Source: Amycolatopsis sp. NBRC 101858
Lineage (GTDB): Bacteria > Actinomycetota > Actinomycetes > Mycobacteriales > Pseudonocardiaceae
Length of the DNA: 64,000 nt
Reading direction: 5' to 3'
NCBI RefSeq assembly: GCF_030269325.1
Contig: NZ_BSTD01000002.1
Coordinates: forward strand, 1,550,001-1,614,000
Shown here: piece after piece, positions 43,639 through 52,831 of the stretch
How positions within the stretch are numbered: the stretch's first letter is position 1
Layout: each line of letters starts with the position of its first letter
The notes under the pieces: generated by a model
Databases searched by the model: none
Seen by the model: the letters and a program-made list of their open reading frames with translations, nothing else
Told to the model about the DNA's origin: nothing
Program-made: the position numbers and the translations under genes

Positions 43639-44202
43639 ATGCCCCCGCGCGACGGCCGAGCGACCAAGGCCCGCATCCTCGAGGCCGCCGTCGCGGAGTT
43701 CGCCGAGCACGGACTGGCCGGGGGCCGCGTGGAGCGGATCGCGCGCGAAGCGGGCACGAACGTCCGGATGATCTACGCGTACTTCGGCAACAAGGACGGA
43801 CTGTTCGACGCCGCCCTGACCAGCGCGATCCAGTCGATGGCCACCAAGGTTCCGCTCCGGCCGGACGACCTCGCCGGCTGGGCCGGCGCCCTGTTCGACT
43901 TCCACGGGCGCGAACCCGCGCCACTGCGAATCAACGTCTGGGCGCAACTGGAGCGACCCGAAGCTGCGTCCGAGCCGCTGGAGACCTACCTCGCGAAGAC
44001 GACCGCGCTGACCGGCGCCACCGCCGCGGCCCCGCTCACCCCGGTGGACCTGCTCGTCTTCATCTACGCGATCACCCAGGCGTGGCAGCTGACCCCGGTC
44101 GGCCTGCTCGAAGCCGACGGCTCCGGCGCGCGCGATCCCCGGCGGATCGCAGCGCACCGGGAGGCCGTCGTGGCGGCGGTGACCCGGATCGTCAAGGCGT
44201 GA
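43639..44202 (+). CDS. TetR-family transcriptional regulator
   Basis: 187 residues from ATG 43639, with GGAG upstream. The helix-turn-helix runs RILEAAVAEFAEHGLAGGRVERIAREAGTNVRMIYAYFGNKDGLF, typical of TetR. The C-terminal domain is alpha-helical and ligand-binding. It is divergent from the FDOR-SDR operon and presumably represses it and itself through the 22-bp operator. The ligand is unknown. Confidence 0.93.
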   Translation: MPPRDGRATKARILEAAVAEFAEHGLAGGRVERIAREAGTNVRMIYAYFGNKDGLFDAALTSAIQSMATKVPLRPDDLAGWAGALFDFHGREPAPLRINVWAQLERPEAASEPLETYLAKTTALTGATAAAPLTPVDLLVFIYAITQAWQLTPVGLLEADGSGARDPRRIAAHREAVVAAVTRIVKA

Positions 44203-44344
44203 TGGCCGCGTCGATGCAGGCCGGTGCAGTCCCACAGGACGTTCTTCGCGCCGCAGTTGCCCCCTCGCACCGAGTGCTCAGGACGTGGGAATCGCCGCTG
44301 GCGAGCACTTTCCCGCACGCAGGCCGAGCACGTCCGGGCGCCGG

Positions 44345-44767
44345 CTAGCGCTTCGTGAGCCGTCGGGTTTGCTCGCGCAGGACGTCCACCGTGCCGGCCA
44401 CCCAGTCGGCGATCACGGCCTGCTCGGCCGGCGAGTAGCGGGCCGTCAGCTTCGCCATCGCCTCGTCGAGCCCGGCGAACACCTTCCCGAACGCGCCCGG
44501 CGCCGCCGTGATCACGAGCCGCCGCCGATCGGCCGGATCCGGCGCGCGGTGGGCCAGCCCGGCCCGTTCGAGCCGGTCGACCAGGCCGGTGACCGCGCCC
44601 GGCGTCAGGCCGATCTCCTTGGCCAGATCCGCCGACACCGACCCGGCACCCGCGATCACGGCCAAGGCGCGCTGATCCACCGCGGTCACGCCCAGGCGCG
44701 CCCCCACCGCCTCGTGGAACGCGACCACGGCGGTACTCAGCTCACGTCCGGCGTCTCGACCTTCCAT
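44345..44767 (-). CDS. MarR-family transcriptional regulator
   Basis: 140 residues. The winged helix spans VDQRALAVIAGAGSVSADLAKEIGLTPGAVTGLVDRLERAGLAHRAPDPADRRRLVITAAPG. Compared with the MarR protein at the start of the window it is unrelated in detail. Its natural partner may have been lost, since the sequence next to it on the left-to-right side is decayed genes. Confidence 0.9.
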   Translation of the reverse strand: MEGRDAGRELSTAVVAFHEAVGARLGVTAVDQRALAVIAGAGSVSADLAKEIGLTPGAVTGLVDRLERAGLAHRAPDPADRRRLVITAAPGAFGKVFAGLDEAMAKLTARYSPAEQAVIADWVAGTVDVLREQTRRLTKR

Positions 44768-44769
44768 GC

Positions 44770-45192
44770 CGTCACTCCGGCAACCTGGGACTCGTCCTGG
44801 GCCTGTCGTCGATCGCGTCGATCCAGCGGCTGATCGTCGTCACCCGGACCGAGCGGATCCCCCACGCGTCGCCCTCGCCTCCGAGGTCGCCGTCCTGGCC
44901 GCGCGGATCACCCTGATCGTCCTCATCTGGCGCATCGCCACGCGCGGGCAGACCCTCCGCTGGAGCGCCGGCCGCACCCTCGCGCGGAAGCACGGGCGCA
45001 GCCTGCTGTGGCAGGGCGCGTTCCTCTGCGCGGCCTACCTACCTGGCCATCCTGCTGTTCCTGAAGAACCCTACGGTCATCGCCCTCACGTTCCTCTGGT
45101 GGATCGGCGTGGTCCGGCAGGTCTTCCGCACGCGCCCCTCGGAGATGAGTGACGAGGGGCTTCTCCGGCAGGAGAGCCAAGGCGTCGGGTAA
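44770..45192 (+). pseudogene. Frameshifted membrane protein gene
   Basis: Three frames join to one small membrane protein: LGLVLGLSSIASIQRLIVVTRTERI, then VALASEVAVLAARITLIVLIWRIATRG and SLLWQGAFLCAAYL in a second frame, then AILLFLKNPTVIALTFLWWIGVVRQVF and MSDEGLL to a TAA at 45190-45192 in a third. The second shift falls at a direct repeat CTACCTAC (about 45036-45043); removing one CTAC restores AAYLAILLF. The first shift lies near 44860. No start codon of quality is seen. I do not know the family. Confidence 0.65.
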
Positions 45193-45560
45193 CGCGTCGA
45201 AGCCGATCCGGTCGCTGAACACCGGCATCGGATCGACCGCGCCGAAGTAGATTCCCGCGCTGTGGCAGAGCCCGCCCGGCTCGGTCGTGTCCACCGCCCG
45301 CCGGTCCAGTTCTTCCACAGTGGACACGGCGTCGGCGCCGTAGCAGACCCGCTCCGCTCCGAGCGCACGAGCGAACGCGCAGGCGTACAAGCCGATACTG
45401 GTCCCGCCGACGACCAGCAGCGGAGCACCGGACGCGTGCCGCTGTCCGGAAAGGACACTCCGGTAGGCGTCGGTGAGGTTGTCCGAAGCGGACGCGATGG
45501 CGGCCGGGTCCACCCCGTCGGGCACCCGCACCGGGTTCGCCGATGCTCAGTCCGGGCGTC
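45150..45560 (-). pseudogene. Remnant of a zinc alcohol dehydrogenase-type gene
   Basis: The minus strand reads RVPDGVDPAAIASASDNLTDAYRSV, LLVVGGTSIGLYACAFARALGAERV, then TTEPGGLCHSAGIYFG and ending about PEKPLVTHL. These match the central and C-terminal parts of an MDR alcohol dehydrogenase, but the zinc-binding N-terminal third is missing and about 50 residues after the Rossmann glycine loop are lost. No start is supported. The fragment ends where the neighbouring membrane pseudogene ends, so two decayed genes abut. Confidence 0.65.
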
Positions 45561-45621
45561 TCGGAACCGAGTGCGACCACTCTCCCGTTCGGTTCGACGA
45601 CGAACGAAGGCTACAAGGGAC

Positions 45622-46500
45622 TCAGCGGGCCAGCAGGTCCCGGATCGCCGCCGCGATCTCGTCGGGAGCCTCTTCGGCCATGAAGTGTCCTGCCCGGGTC
45701 AGCCGGTGATCGAGATCCGGCGCCCACGCCTTCCACACGCCGGCGGCGTCGTAGCCCAGCTGCGCGCCCCAGTCCTGCTGGACGACGGTCACCGGCATGG
45801 CCAGCTGCGACCCGGCGTCCAGGTCCGCCTGGTCGTGCGCGACGTCGATGCCCGCCGAAGCGCGGTAGTCCGCGACGATCGACGGCACCGCGGCGGCGCT
45901 CGCCCGCAGGTACTCGGCACGCACCTCCGCCGGGATCGCCGCCGGATCGCCGGCCCAGGCGTCGAGGAACGAGCCGAAGAACGCGTCCGCGCTGGCGGCG
46001 ATCATCGTCTCCGGCAGGCCGGGCGGCTGGGCCATGAGGAAGAGGTGGTACCCGACCGCCGCCGGGACGCCGTGCAGGACGTTCCACATGTCGAGCGTCG
46101 GGACGACGTCGAGGATGCCCAGGTGCGTGATGGTCTCCGGGTGGTCCAGCCCCGCCCGAAAGGCGACCAGCGCGCCCCGGTCGTGCCCCGCGAGGGCGAA
46201 GCGCTCGTGACCGAGCTCCGCCGCGAGGTGCACCACGTCGGCGGCCATCGTGCGCTTGGCGTACACCTCCTCCGAGGTGGCCGCCGGCTTGCCGCTGGCG
46301 CCGTAACCCCGCAGGTCGGGACAGATCACGGTGTGCTCGCTCGCGAGCCGCTCGGCGACGTGCCGCCACATCAGGTGCGTCTGGGGGAAGCCGTGCAGCA
46401 GCACGACCGGGCTGCCGCTGCCGCCGACCGCGGCGGCCAGCTCCACACCGTCCGCGCCGGGCAGGCGGAGGTGGTCGAAACCGGGAATGGTGAGCGTCAT
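45622..46500 (-). CDS. Alpha/beta hydrolase (epoxide hydrolase/haloacid dehalogenase-like)
   Basis: 292 residues with LLHGFPQTHLMWR, CPDLRGYGASGKP, nucleophile Asp in LAGHDRGALVAFR and catalytic His in RAGHFMAEEAP. The Asp nucleophile puts it with epoxide hydrolases and dehalogenases and not with serine esterases. It resembles fluoroacetate dehalogenase overall, but the second Arg of that enzyme's carboxylate pocket (DRGGR) is Leu here (DRGAL), and the Trp after the active-site His is Leu (YHLFL). So fluoroacetate is an unlikely substrate. It is divergent from the SARP gene. Confidence 0.88.
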   Translation of the reverse strand: MTLTIPGFDHLRLPGADGVELAAAVGGSGSPVVLLHGFPQTHLMWRHVAERLASEHTVICPDLRGYGASGKPAATSEEVYAKRTMAADVVHLAAELGHERFALAGHDRGALVAFRAGLDHPETITHLGILDVVPTLDMWNVLHGVPAAVGYHLFLMAQPPGLPETMIAASADAFFGSFLDAWAGDPAAIPAEVRAEYLRASAAAVPSIVADYRASAGIDVAHDQADLDAGSQLAMPVTVVQQDWGAQLGYDAAGVWKAWAPDLDHRLTRAGHFMAEEAPDEIAAAIRDLLAR

Positions 46501-46611
46501 CGAAGGCCGCCTTTCTCGTCGAGGATCTGACTCGGTCAGCCTGCGCGGCGGCGATCAGCAACCGATCAGCGCGGAGGGGCGCGCCCGCTCACCGGCACCG
46601 ATGATGGGGGC

Positions 46612-48531
46612 ATGCGAATCGACGTGCTCGGGACCGTGCGGGCGCTGCGCGACGACGGAAGCCCCCTCGAGCTGGGCGGCCCCCGCCATCGCGAGGTGCT
46701 GGCCCGGCTCGTCGCCGCCGAAGGCCGGCTGGTGACCACCGACACCCTCGTCGACGACCTGTGGGCCGACCCGCCGGCCCGCGCCGTGGGCGCGCTGCGC
46801 ACCTTCGTCGCCGCGCTGCGCCGCGCCCTCGAGCCCGACCGGCCACCCCGCACGCCACCGCGCACGATCGTCACCGAAGGTCCCGGCTACGTCCTGCGCC
46901 TGCCGCGCGAGGACGTCGACGTCCACCGGTTCGAAGACGCCCTGACGCGCGCCCGGAACGACCCCGCCGCCGTGTCCGACCTCGGCGCGGCGCTGACGGC
47001 GTGGCGCGGACCGGCCTACGCCGACGTGCCCGGGTCCGCATGGGCGCTGCGCGAACGGAACCGGCTGGAAGAGCTGAGGCTGACGGGAGTGGAGCTGCGC
47101 GCCGGCATCCTCCTCGACGCCGGGGACGGGGCCGATCTCGTGGCCGAGCTCGGTGCCCACGTCGCCGAACACCCGTGGCGCGAACCGGCCTGGGGGCTGC
47201 TCGCCCGGGCCCTGCACCGCGCCGGGCGCCAGGCCGACGCGCTGGCCACCCTCCGCCGCGCCCGCACGATGCTCGTCGACCGGCTCGGGCTCGACCCGGG
47301 ACCCGGCCTGCGGCAGGTGGAAACGGAGATCCTCACCGGCGCCACGCCCGCGTGGACCGGCGCAGGAGCACGGCTCGGCCCGCGCACCACCGTGGATCTG
47401 GCCCGCACCCTCGCGCTGGCCGGCGGTGACGCGCTCGTCCACTCTCGACGCGATCGCCTCGCCGCGATCCAGGCCGCGGAACGCACCGGGGACCTCCGGC
47501 TCACCGCCCGCGTCATCGGCGCCTACGACGTACCGGCCATCTGGAGCCGGGCCGACGACCCCGGGCAGTCGCGGGCCGTCGTGGCGGCCGCCGAGCGCAC
47601 GCTGAGCGCGCTCGGCCCGGACGGACCCGCAGACCTGAGAGCCCGGCTCCTCGCGACGGTCGCCGTCGAGAGCCGCAGCGCCGGCCTGGCCGAAGCCGAG
47701 CTGAAGCACGCACGGCAGGCAGCGCGCGAGGCCGAGGCGCTGGCCCGTGACCTGGCTGATCCCGCCCTGCTGGCGTTCGCGCTCAACGGGGTGTTCCTGC
47801 AGTCCTTCCCGCGCCCCGGGCTCGCGGCCGCCCGGGACCGGATCGGCGCCGAGATCCTCGACCTGGCGACCCGGCACGACCTCCCGAACTTCGCCGTGTT
47901 GGCCCGGCTCATCCGGTTGCAGTCCGCTTCCGCCCTCGGCCACCTCGACACCGCGGCCGCACACGCGGCGGCCGCCGAACAACTCGCCGTCACCACCGAG
48001 GCACCGCTCGTCTCCGTCCTCACCGCCTGGTTCCGGGCTCGGGCAACGGCCGCCCGCAGCACCGAACCCGGCGGCCCGGCCGTCGCGACGGCCGCGGCCC
48101 AGTACCGCGCCGCCGAGGACGCCCTCCGGACAGCGGGTATGCCGGGCCTGCACCGTGGCCTGTTCCCCCTCGCCCTCCTGGGGCTTCGCCTGCTCCACGG
48201 CCGTTCCGCACCCACCGACCCACACCTCGACTGGGGTCCGTACCACCCCTGGGCGCAGCCGCACGTGCTACTCGCCGAAGCCCGGGTCGAGGAGGCACGC
48301 ACCGCCCTCGCGAGAGCACCCGAACCGCCCCACGACCACATGCAGGAAGCAATGTGGTGCCTCACGGCCCACGCAGCAGTCCGCCTCGACGACCGCGAAA
48401 CCGCCGCCCGCGCCGCGGCGGCCCTGCGCGACGCCGGCGAGGAAGAGGCCGGCGCCGGCAGCGGGATGCTGACCTTGGGCCCGGTGCGGCAATACCTGGC
48501 GTCGCTGAACCACAACACCGTCGGCACCTGA
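46612..48531 (+). CDS. SARP-type (BTAD) transcriptional regulator
   Basis: 639 residues. An OmpR-like winged helix (residues 1-100, DVLGTVRALRDDGSPLELGGPRHREVLARL) is followed by a bacterial transcriptional activator domain (about 105-245, with LDPGPGLRQVETEIL) and a long Ala/Leu-rich TPR-like half. It has no NB-ARC ATPase domain, unlike AfsR. SARPs switch on secondary-metabolite genes, but none is visible near it. The divergent hydrolase is the closest intact gene. Confidence 0.88.
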   Translation: MRIDVLGTVRALRDDGSPLELGGPRHREVLARLVAAEGRLVTTDTLVDDLWADPPARAVGALRTFVAALRRALEPDRPPRTPPRTIVTEGPGYVLRLPREDVDVHRFEDALTRARNDPAAVSDLGAALTAWRGPAYADVPGSAWALRERNRLEELRLTGVELRAGILLDAGDGADLVAELGAHVAEHPWREPAWGLLARALHRAGRQADALATLRRARTMLVDRLGLDPGPGLRQVETEILTGATPAWTGAGARLGPRTTVDLARTLALAGGDALVHSRRDRLAAIQAAERTGDLRLTARVIGAYDVPAIWSRADDPGQSRAVVAAAERTLSALGPDGPADLRARLLATVAVESRSAGLAEAELKHARQAAREAEALARDLADPALLAFALNGVFLQSFPRPGLAAARDRIGAEILDLATRHDLPNFAVLARLIRLQSASALGHLDTAAAHAAAAEQLAVTTEAPLVSVLTAWFRARATAARSTEPGGPAVATAAAQYRAAEDALRTAGMPGLHRGLFPLALLGLRLLHGRSAPTDPHLDWGPYHPWAQPHVLLAEARVEEARTALARAPEPPHDHMQEAMWCLTAHAAVRLDDRETAARAAAALRDAGEEEAGAGSGMLTLGPVRQYLASLNHNTVGT

Positions 48532-48593
48532 GAGCGGCAGGCGCGCCATCCTGGCACCGAACCCTGCATTGCCAGCGAGCTACGGGCCACGTT

Positions 48594-48895
48594 ATGACCA
48601 CCGCCGACGCTCACCCCCTGGCCGCCGCGCACGCCCTCGACGCGGCCACCAACCTGGAGCGGGCCGCCTTCACCCGGCTCCTCGCCGAATGCCCGGTCTG
48701 CGCCGGCGAAGTCGCCGAACTCCGGGCAACAGCGGCACGTCTCGCCCTGGCCAAGCCCGCGACCCCGATAACCCGCTCCCCGAGGTCCACGTCGTCCACG
48801 ACCACACCTTGCCCTCGGTCACCGACGCCCCCTCAACACACGTCAGCAAGTCAGAGTCCGACCACGCACCGGTCGTCGCCACCTTCTCCGGATAG
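48594..48895 (+). pseudogene. Composite remnant: anti-sigma start joined to a phosphatase-like tail
   Basis: MTTADAHPLAAAHALDAATN and AAFTRLLAECPVCAGEVAEL (48594 to about 48760) match the first 60 residues of an RskA-type anti-sigma factor, close to the one at 57.7 kb, with its ExxCxxC zinc site (the His is Leu-Ala-Glu here). Then the frame breaks, and another frame gives HTLPSVTDAPSTHVSKSESDHAPVVATFSG-stop, like the SDH-P-V end of an endonuclease/exonuclease/phosphatase-family protein. Two gene fragments seem to be fused by deletion. Confidence 0.55.
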
Positions 48896-48937
48896 ATGCC
48901 GACGGCAAGAGACACCCATACATGCAACTTACTTCGG

Positions 48938-49200
48938 CCTGCCCTCCGACACTCAGCAGCCCGTGCCGCATGGGGCCGAACACCACCCCCGCGCAACGGC
49001 ACGATCTGTTTGCTCGAAATCGGCCCCGGCGCGGCCACGGGTGCGCCGAACCGTTCTCCCAATTCGCTCCAGACACGCTCGTCCGGCCATTGTGCGACGG
49101 TGCCAGTGAGCGGGCACTGCAGGCAAAAGCGGCTCATGTTCGGGCCGCGGGTGATCTCGCAGCGGAGGACGTCGGCGGGAATGGCGGTCCCGCAGACTAC
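48938..49200 (-). pseudogene. Fragment of a 4-hydroxybenzoate 3-monooxygenase (PobA-like) gene
   Basis: The minus strand encodes IPADVLRCEITRGPNMSRFC, LQCPLTGTVAQWPDERVWSE and GPISSKQIVPLR, which follow the order and spacing of a PobA-type flavoprotein hydroxylase (SRYYVQVPL-type, DWSDERFW-type). After that the frame shifts, and VVFGPMRHGLLSVGGQAE resembles the next PobA segment (EPMRHGRLFLAGDAAH), which itself has lost key residues. About 80-90 residues remain of about 390. Low-level decay, probably non-functional. Confidence 0.6.
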
Positions 49201-49213
49201 TAAGCGAAGCCAA

Positions 49214-49786
49214 TCAAGATTTGTGCAGGATTCCCTGACCGACCCTGCCTTCCGTGTCCAGGAATTCGTAATAAACTTGCCCGTCCGGTTGCATCGAAAG
49301 GGTGACGGTGACGGTGTCCTCGCAGTGCGACCGGCCGGACTGGATGGATTCCGTCGACCGGATCACCTCGGCCCACGCCGTCTGCAACCGCCACACGCCA
49401 CCGCAGTCCAGCGTGTCGTACCGCACCCGGGCGATCTGCTCCCCCGGTCGCCCTCCGGCGAGCTCGATCTCGACCGGATACTTCGTCGACGGCCCGCCTC
49501 GCTGGAAGACGATTCCGGTCCACGTCGCCAGGAAAGGATCCGGCACGGACTGACGCGATTCTCCCGCTTCGTAAGGCGTAGGGGTGATCCCGGAGCCATC
49601 CATCGGCGGGACAACACGTGTTCGCGGCCCGGCCGTCGCCGACGAAGTGGCGGTACCGGCGGCAACTTCCCCACCTTTGAAGAAATCGGCGATCGTCGCC
49701 ACATTCGCCAGACCTGCGATCACCGTGCCCGCCGCGGCCACCAATCCGACGATCTTCTTGCGTGATGCACTTTGCTTTTCTGCCAC
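49214..49786 (-). CDS. Membrane-anchored protein of unknown function
   Basis: 190 residues. A lysine-rich start is followed by one membrane helix (IVGLVAAAGTVIAGLANVATIADFF, about 12-36), a Thr/Pro-rich linker, and a C-terminal domain of about 100 residues with WTGIVFQRGG, YPVEIELAGGRPGEQIARVRY, LDCGG and CEDTVTVTL. The two Cys probably form a disulfide in this beta-rich domain. Similar domains occur in extracytoplasmic parts of actinobacterial signalling proteins. The cytoplasmic end is too short for another role. Function unknown. Confidence 0.8.
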   Translation of the reverse strand: MAEKQSASRKKIVGLVAAAGTVIAGLANVATIADFFKGGEVAAGTATSSATAGPRTRVVPPMDGSGITPTPYEAGESRQSVPDPFLATWTGIVFQRGGPSTKYPVEIELAGGRPGEQIARVRYDTLDCGGVWRLQTAWAEVIRSTESIQSGRSHCEDTVTVTLSMQPDGQVYYEFLDTEGRVGQGILHKS

Positions 49787-49846
49787 GGGGCAGGTGTCGA
49801 CGAGCGGCCGGGATCCGTTACTCGCCCGTGACGCCGTCCGACGTGC

Positions 49847-50037
49847 TCAGCCGCGGAAGAAGGGCTGCACCGAGAACGGCCCGACCCCACGAAATCCGGC
49901 AGGTCGTGGTGGTCGAACCGGCCGGCGTCCACGTGCCAGCGCACGAGACGGGTCCGGGCCCACAGGGCCGACGGGATCGCCATGCTCAGCTCGCAGTCTT
50001 CGGGCAGCGGGCTCCCCCTCGCGAAGGCGGACATGCC
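49847..50037 (-). pseudogene. Possible gene remnant with a frameshift
   Basis: On the minus strand LPEDCELSMAIPSALWARTR and LVRWHVDAGRFDHHDLPDF have good codon use; one base later a second frame gives GVGPFSVQPFFRG-stop at 49847. Joined, they could be the end of an unknown gene. The rest of the 49.8-50.25 kb gap shows no gene that I can support. Confidence 0.25.
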
Positions 50038-50257
50038 GGACCGGGACCGCCCGCACCGTGAGCCACTCCGGGCACCTGACACGCCCGACCTCCATCCGAA
50101 GACTTGGCGGCCGTAGCCGGGGCGCCGCCCGGAAGACCAGGCCATAAATGGGCGCGAACTCAGACGTCGGAACAAGGTATCGAGCTCGACCCAGGGCTCG
50201 TACGGACCTGCAGAGAACGAGCAGCTCCGCGGCACCGGCCCGGTCTATGCTCTGCCG

Positions 50258-52405
50258 GTGGCGATCGACTCCCCCGCACTGAAGGCCCGCCTGGCACGGC
50301 CCAGGGACTGGGTTCCACAGTGGTCCACGCCCGCCGCTCTGCGCGCGGTCCGCGCCACCCTCGTGGTGCCCGCGCTGTTCGCGTTCAGCATCAAGGTGCT
50401 CGGCGACCTGCAGGTGGCCACGTTCGCCGCGTTCGGCGGGTTCGCCACGCTGGTCCTGGCATCGTTCGGCGGCGACCGGGCGGACAAGCTGCGAGCCCAC
50501 TTCGGGCTCGCCGTCACCGGCAGCGTCCTGCTGGTCGTCGGTACCGCCGCCAGTGCGTCGCTGCCGCTGGCGGCCGTGGTGACGCTGATCGTCACCTTCC
50601 TGGTGCTCTTCGGCGGCGTCGCGGGACCGAACGCGGCCTCCGGCGGCACCGCCGCCCTGCTCGCCTACGTTCTCCCGGCCGCCTCACCCGGCACGATGAG
50701 CATGGTGCCCGCCCGCCTCGGCGGCTGGTGGCTGGCGTCGGTGGTGGGCACGGCCGCCGTCCTGCTGCTGTCCCCACGGTCCCCCGCCACGGCCCTGCGC
50801 GACGCGACGGCCCGCGCCGCCGCCGCGATGGCCGACTACCTCGACGCGGCCCTGCGCGGCGACCCCGACGTGAGCACCGCGCGCGAGACGGCCATCGAAG
50901 CCAAACACCGCCTGATCGACGAGTTCACCGCGACGCCCTACCGCCCCACCGGCCTGGCCACCGCCGACCAAGCCCTCAACAGCCTGGTCGGGTTGCTCGA
51001 GTGGTGCGGTTCGGTCATCGCCGACGCCTTGCACGAGTACCCGGACCTCAGCGGGGCACCCGAGGTCGAGCGCAAACTACTGGCCGACGCCGCCGCCGGC
51101 CTGCGAACGGTCGACCGGTTGCTCTCCGGCGAACCGGCCACACCCGATCCGGCGGAACTCGAACGGAGCATCCAGCGGAGCGTGGAATGGCTCCGCGACC
51201 TGAGCTCCGACGATCCGCGCTACGCCGACGCGGTGCACCTGTCCTTCCACGCCCGCACCACGGCCTTCGCCGTCGGCACCGCGATCGTGGAGGCGCTCGC
51301 CGCGACTCCCGGCCGGGCACGCGTCATCCGGCCCGGCGGCCTCTCCTTGGCCTCACTGACCCGGGTCGCGTCCCCTCAGGCCAGCATCCGGTCCGTCTGG
51401 TTCGTCAACAGCCTCCGCGGTGCCGCGGCATTGACCGCGGCGGTGGTCGTCGCCGGGGTGAGCGGCGTCGAGCACGGGTTCTGGGTCGTGCTCGGGACGC
51501 TGTCGGTACTGCGCGGCAACGCGGCAGCGACCGGGTCGACCGCCGTGCGCGCCTTGGCAGGGACCGCACTGGGTGTCGTCATCGGCGCGCTGCTGTTGCT
51601 GGTCATCGGCACCAGCGCGCCCGCGCTGTGGATCGCCCTCCCGGTCGCGGTGCTGGTCGCCGCCTACGCACCGGGTGCCCTGCCCTTCACCGCCGGCCAG
51701 GCGGCCTTCACCTTGACGGTGTCGGTGCTGTTCAACCTGCTCGCCCCGGCCGGGTGGCAGATCGGGGTCGTGCGGATCGAAGACGTCGCGATCGGCTGCG
51801 CGGTGAGCCTCGTAGTGGGCGCGCTGTTCTGGCCCCGCGGCGCCGGAGCCGTGGTCGCCGACGACCTCGCCGACGCGTTCCGCACCGGTGGCGCGTACCT
51901 GGCCGCAGCCGCGAACTGGGCGCTGGGCCTGCGCCACGACCCGCCCGCTCCGGATGCGGCGACCGCAGCCGGCGCCCGGCTCGACGACGCGCTCCGCGGA
52001 TTCCTCAGCGAACAGGGCACCAAGCACGTGCCCAAGCCCGACCTGTGGCGGCTGGTCATGGGGACGCTCCGGGCCCGGCTGACCGCGCACTCCCTGGCCG
52101 GCCTGCCCAACCCCCACGTCGACGCGGACCCGTTCCGGCGGATGCTCGGCGAACAGGCGGGCCAGCTCGCCGCCTGGTACGACCACCTGGCCTCCCGCCT
52201 GGACCGCACCGACCACGGCGACGTGCCCATGCTCGCCCCACCCGAGTTCGCCGACCCCCTCCAGACCCACGGCACCTCGGTCCGCGACCTCGCCTGCGCG
52301 CTTTGGGTTCACGAGCACATCAAGCACATCACGCCCCGGCTCGCCGAACTCGTCGAACCGGCCGGCGTGGTGGCGGCCCAACGCCACCGGCCCTGGTGGC
52401 GTTAG
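50258..52405 (+). CDS. FUSC-family (YccS/aromatic acid exporter-like) membrane protein
   Basis: 715 residues from GTG. Two sets of about five to six membrane helices (residues 30-170 and 385-535) flank a soluble region, as in the FUSC family; for example LVVPALFAFSIKVLGDLQVATFAAFGGFATLV, then AALTAAVVVAGVSGVEHGFWVVLGTLSVLRGNAAATGS in the second set. Family members export aromatic acids or similar compounds; that role is inferred. The C-terminal 170 residues are cytoplasmic. It stands alone. Confidence 0.9.
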   Translation: MAIDSPALKARLARPRDWVPQWSTPAALRAVRATLVVPALFAFSIKVLGDLQVATFAAFGGFATLVLASFGGDRADKLRAHFGLAVTGSVLLVVGTAASASLPLAAVVTLIVTFLVLFGGVAGPNAASGGTAALLAYVLPAASPGTMSMVPARLGGWWLASVVGTAAVLLLSPRSPATALRDATARAAAAMADYLDAALRGDPDVSTARETAIEAKHRLIDEFTATPYRPTGLATADQALNSLVGLLEWCGSVIADALHEYPDLSGAPEVERKLLADAAAGLRTVDRLLSGEPATPDPAELERSIQRSVEWLRDLSSDDPRYADAVHLSFHARTTAFAVGTAIVEALAATPGRARVIRPGGLSLASLTRVASPQASIRSVWFVNSLRGAAALTAAVVVAGVSGVEHGFWVVLGTLSVLRGNAAATGSTAVRALAGTALGVVIGALLLLVIGTSAPALWIALPVAVLVAAYAPGALPFTAGQAAFTLTVSVLFNLLAPAGWQIGVVRIEDVAIGCAVSLVVGALFWPRGAGAVVADDLADAFRTGGAYLAAAANWALGLRHDPPAPDAATAAGARLDDALRGFLSEQGTKHVPKPDLWRLVMGTLRARLTAHSLAGLPNPHVDADPFRRMLGEQAGQLAAWYDHLASRLDRTDHGDVPMLAPPEFADPLQTHGTSVRDLACALWVHEHIKHITPRLAELVEPAGVVAAQRHRPWWR

Positions 52406-52831
52406 CCCACCGCGACCGGGATCAGTCTCGGGCAGCCTGTCCAGCGACGGCTGGGTATCCGACGATAGCGGCGTTCGCTGCTGCCAGGCCGAGTGAGAGG
52501 TTCGGTAACCCCGGCACGGAAACGCCCGGGTGATCTCGCCCCCGTTTCCGACCCGCCGGCTCGCCGAGTGAACCCTCAGCCGACCGCGCAGACCGTTCAC
52601 CGTCGATTCGCCGACGTGCAGATCCAGGTCCGGCCGCCCATCGTCGATCTCCAAACGGCACGCGGACTCCGGGTTCGGACGACGGTCACGAACCGGCCGC
52701 ACCGGATCCAAACCTGAAATCGACGAGAGCTACCCCACGCATCCGCCTCGTGACGTTTCCCGGCCGGCCGGGTCCATCAGGTGTCCAGGCAAGCGGGACC
52801 CGCCCGTACTGCCAAACCCGAAGGAGCCCTC
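52406..52831. other. Non-coding gap before the Asp23 operon
   Basis: I find no gene that I can support in these 426 bp. The last 30 bp hold the ribosome-binding site AAGGAG of the first Asp23 gene. The operon promoter should lie within this gap, but I cannot fix it. Confidence 0.6.
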
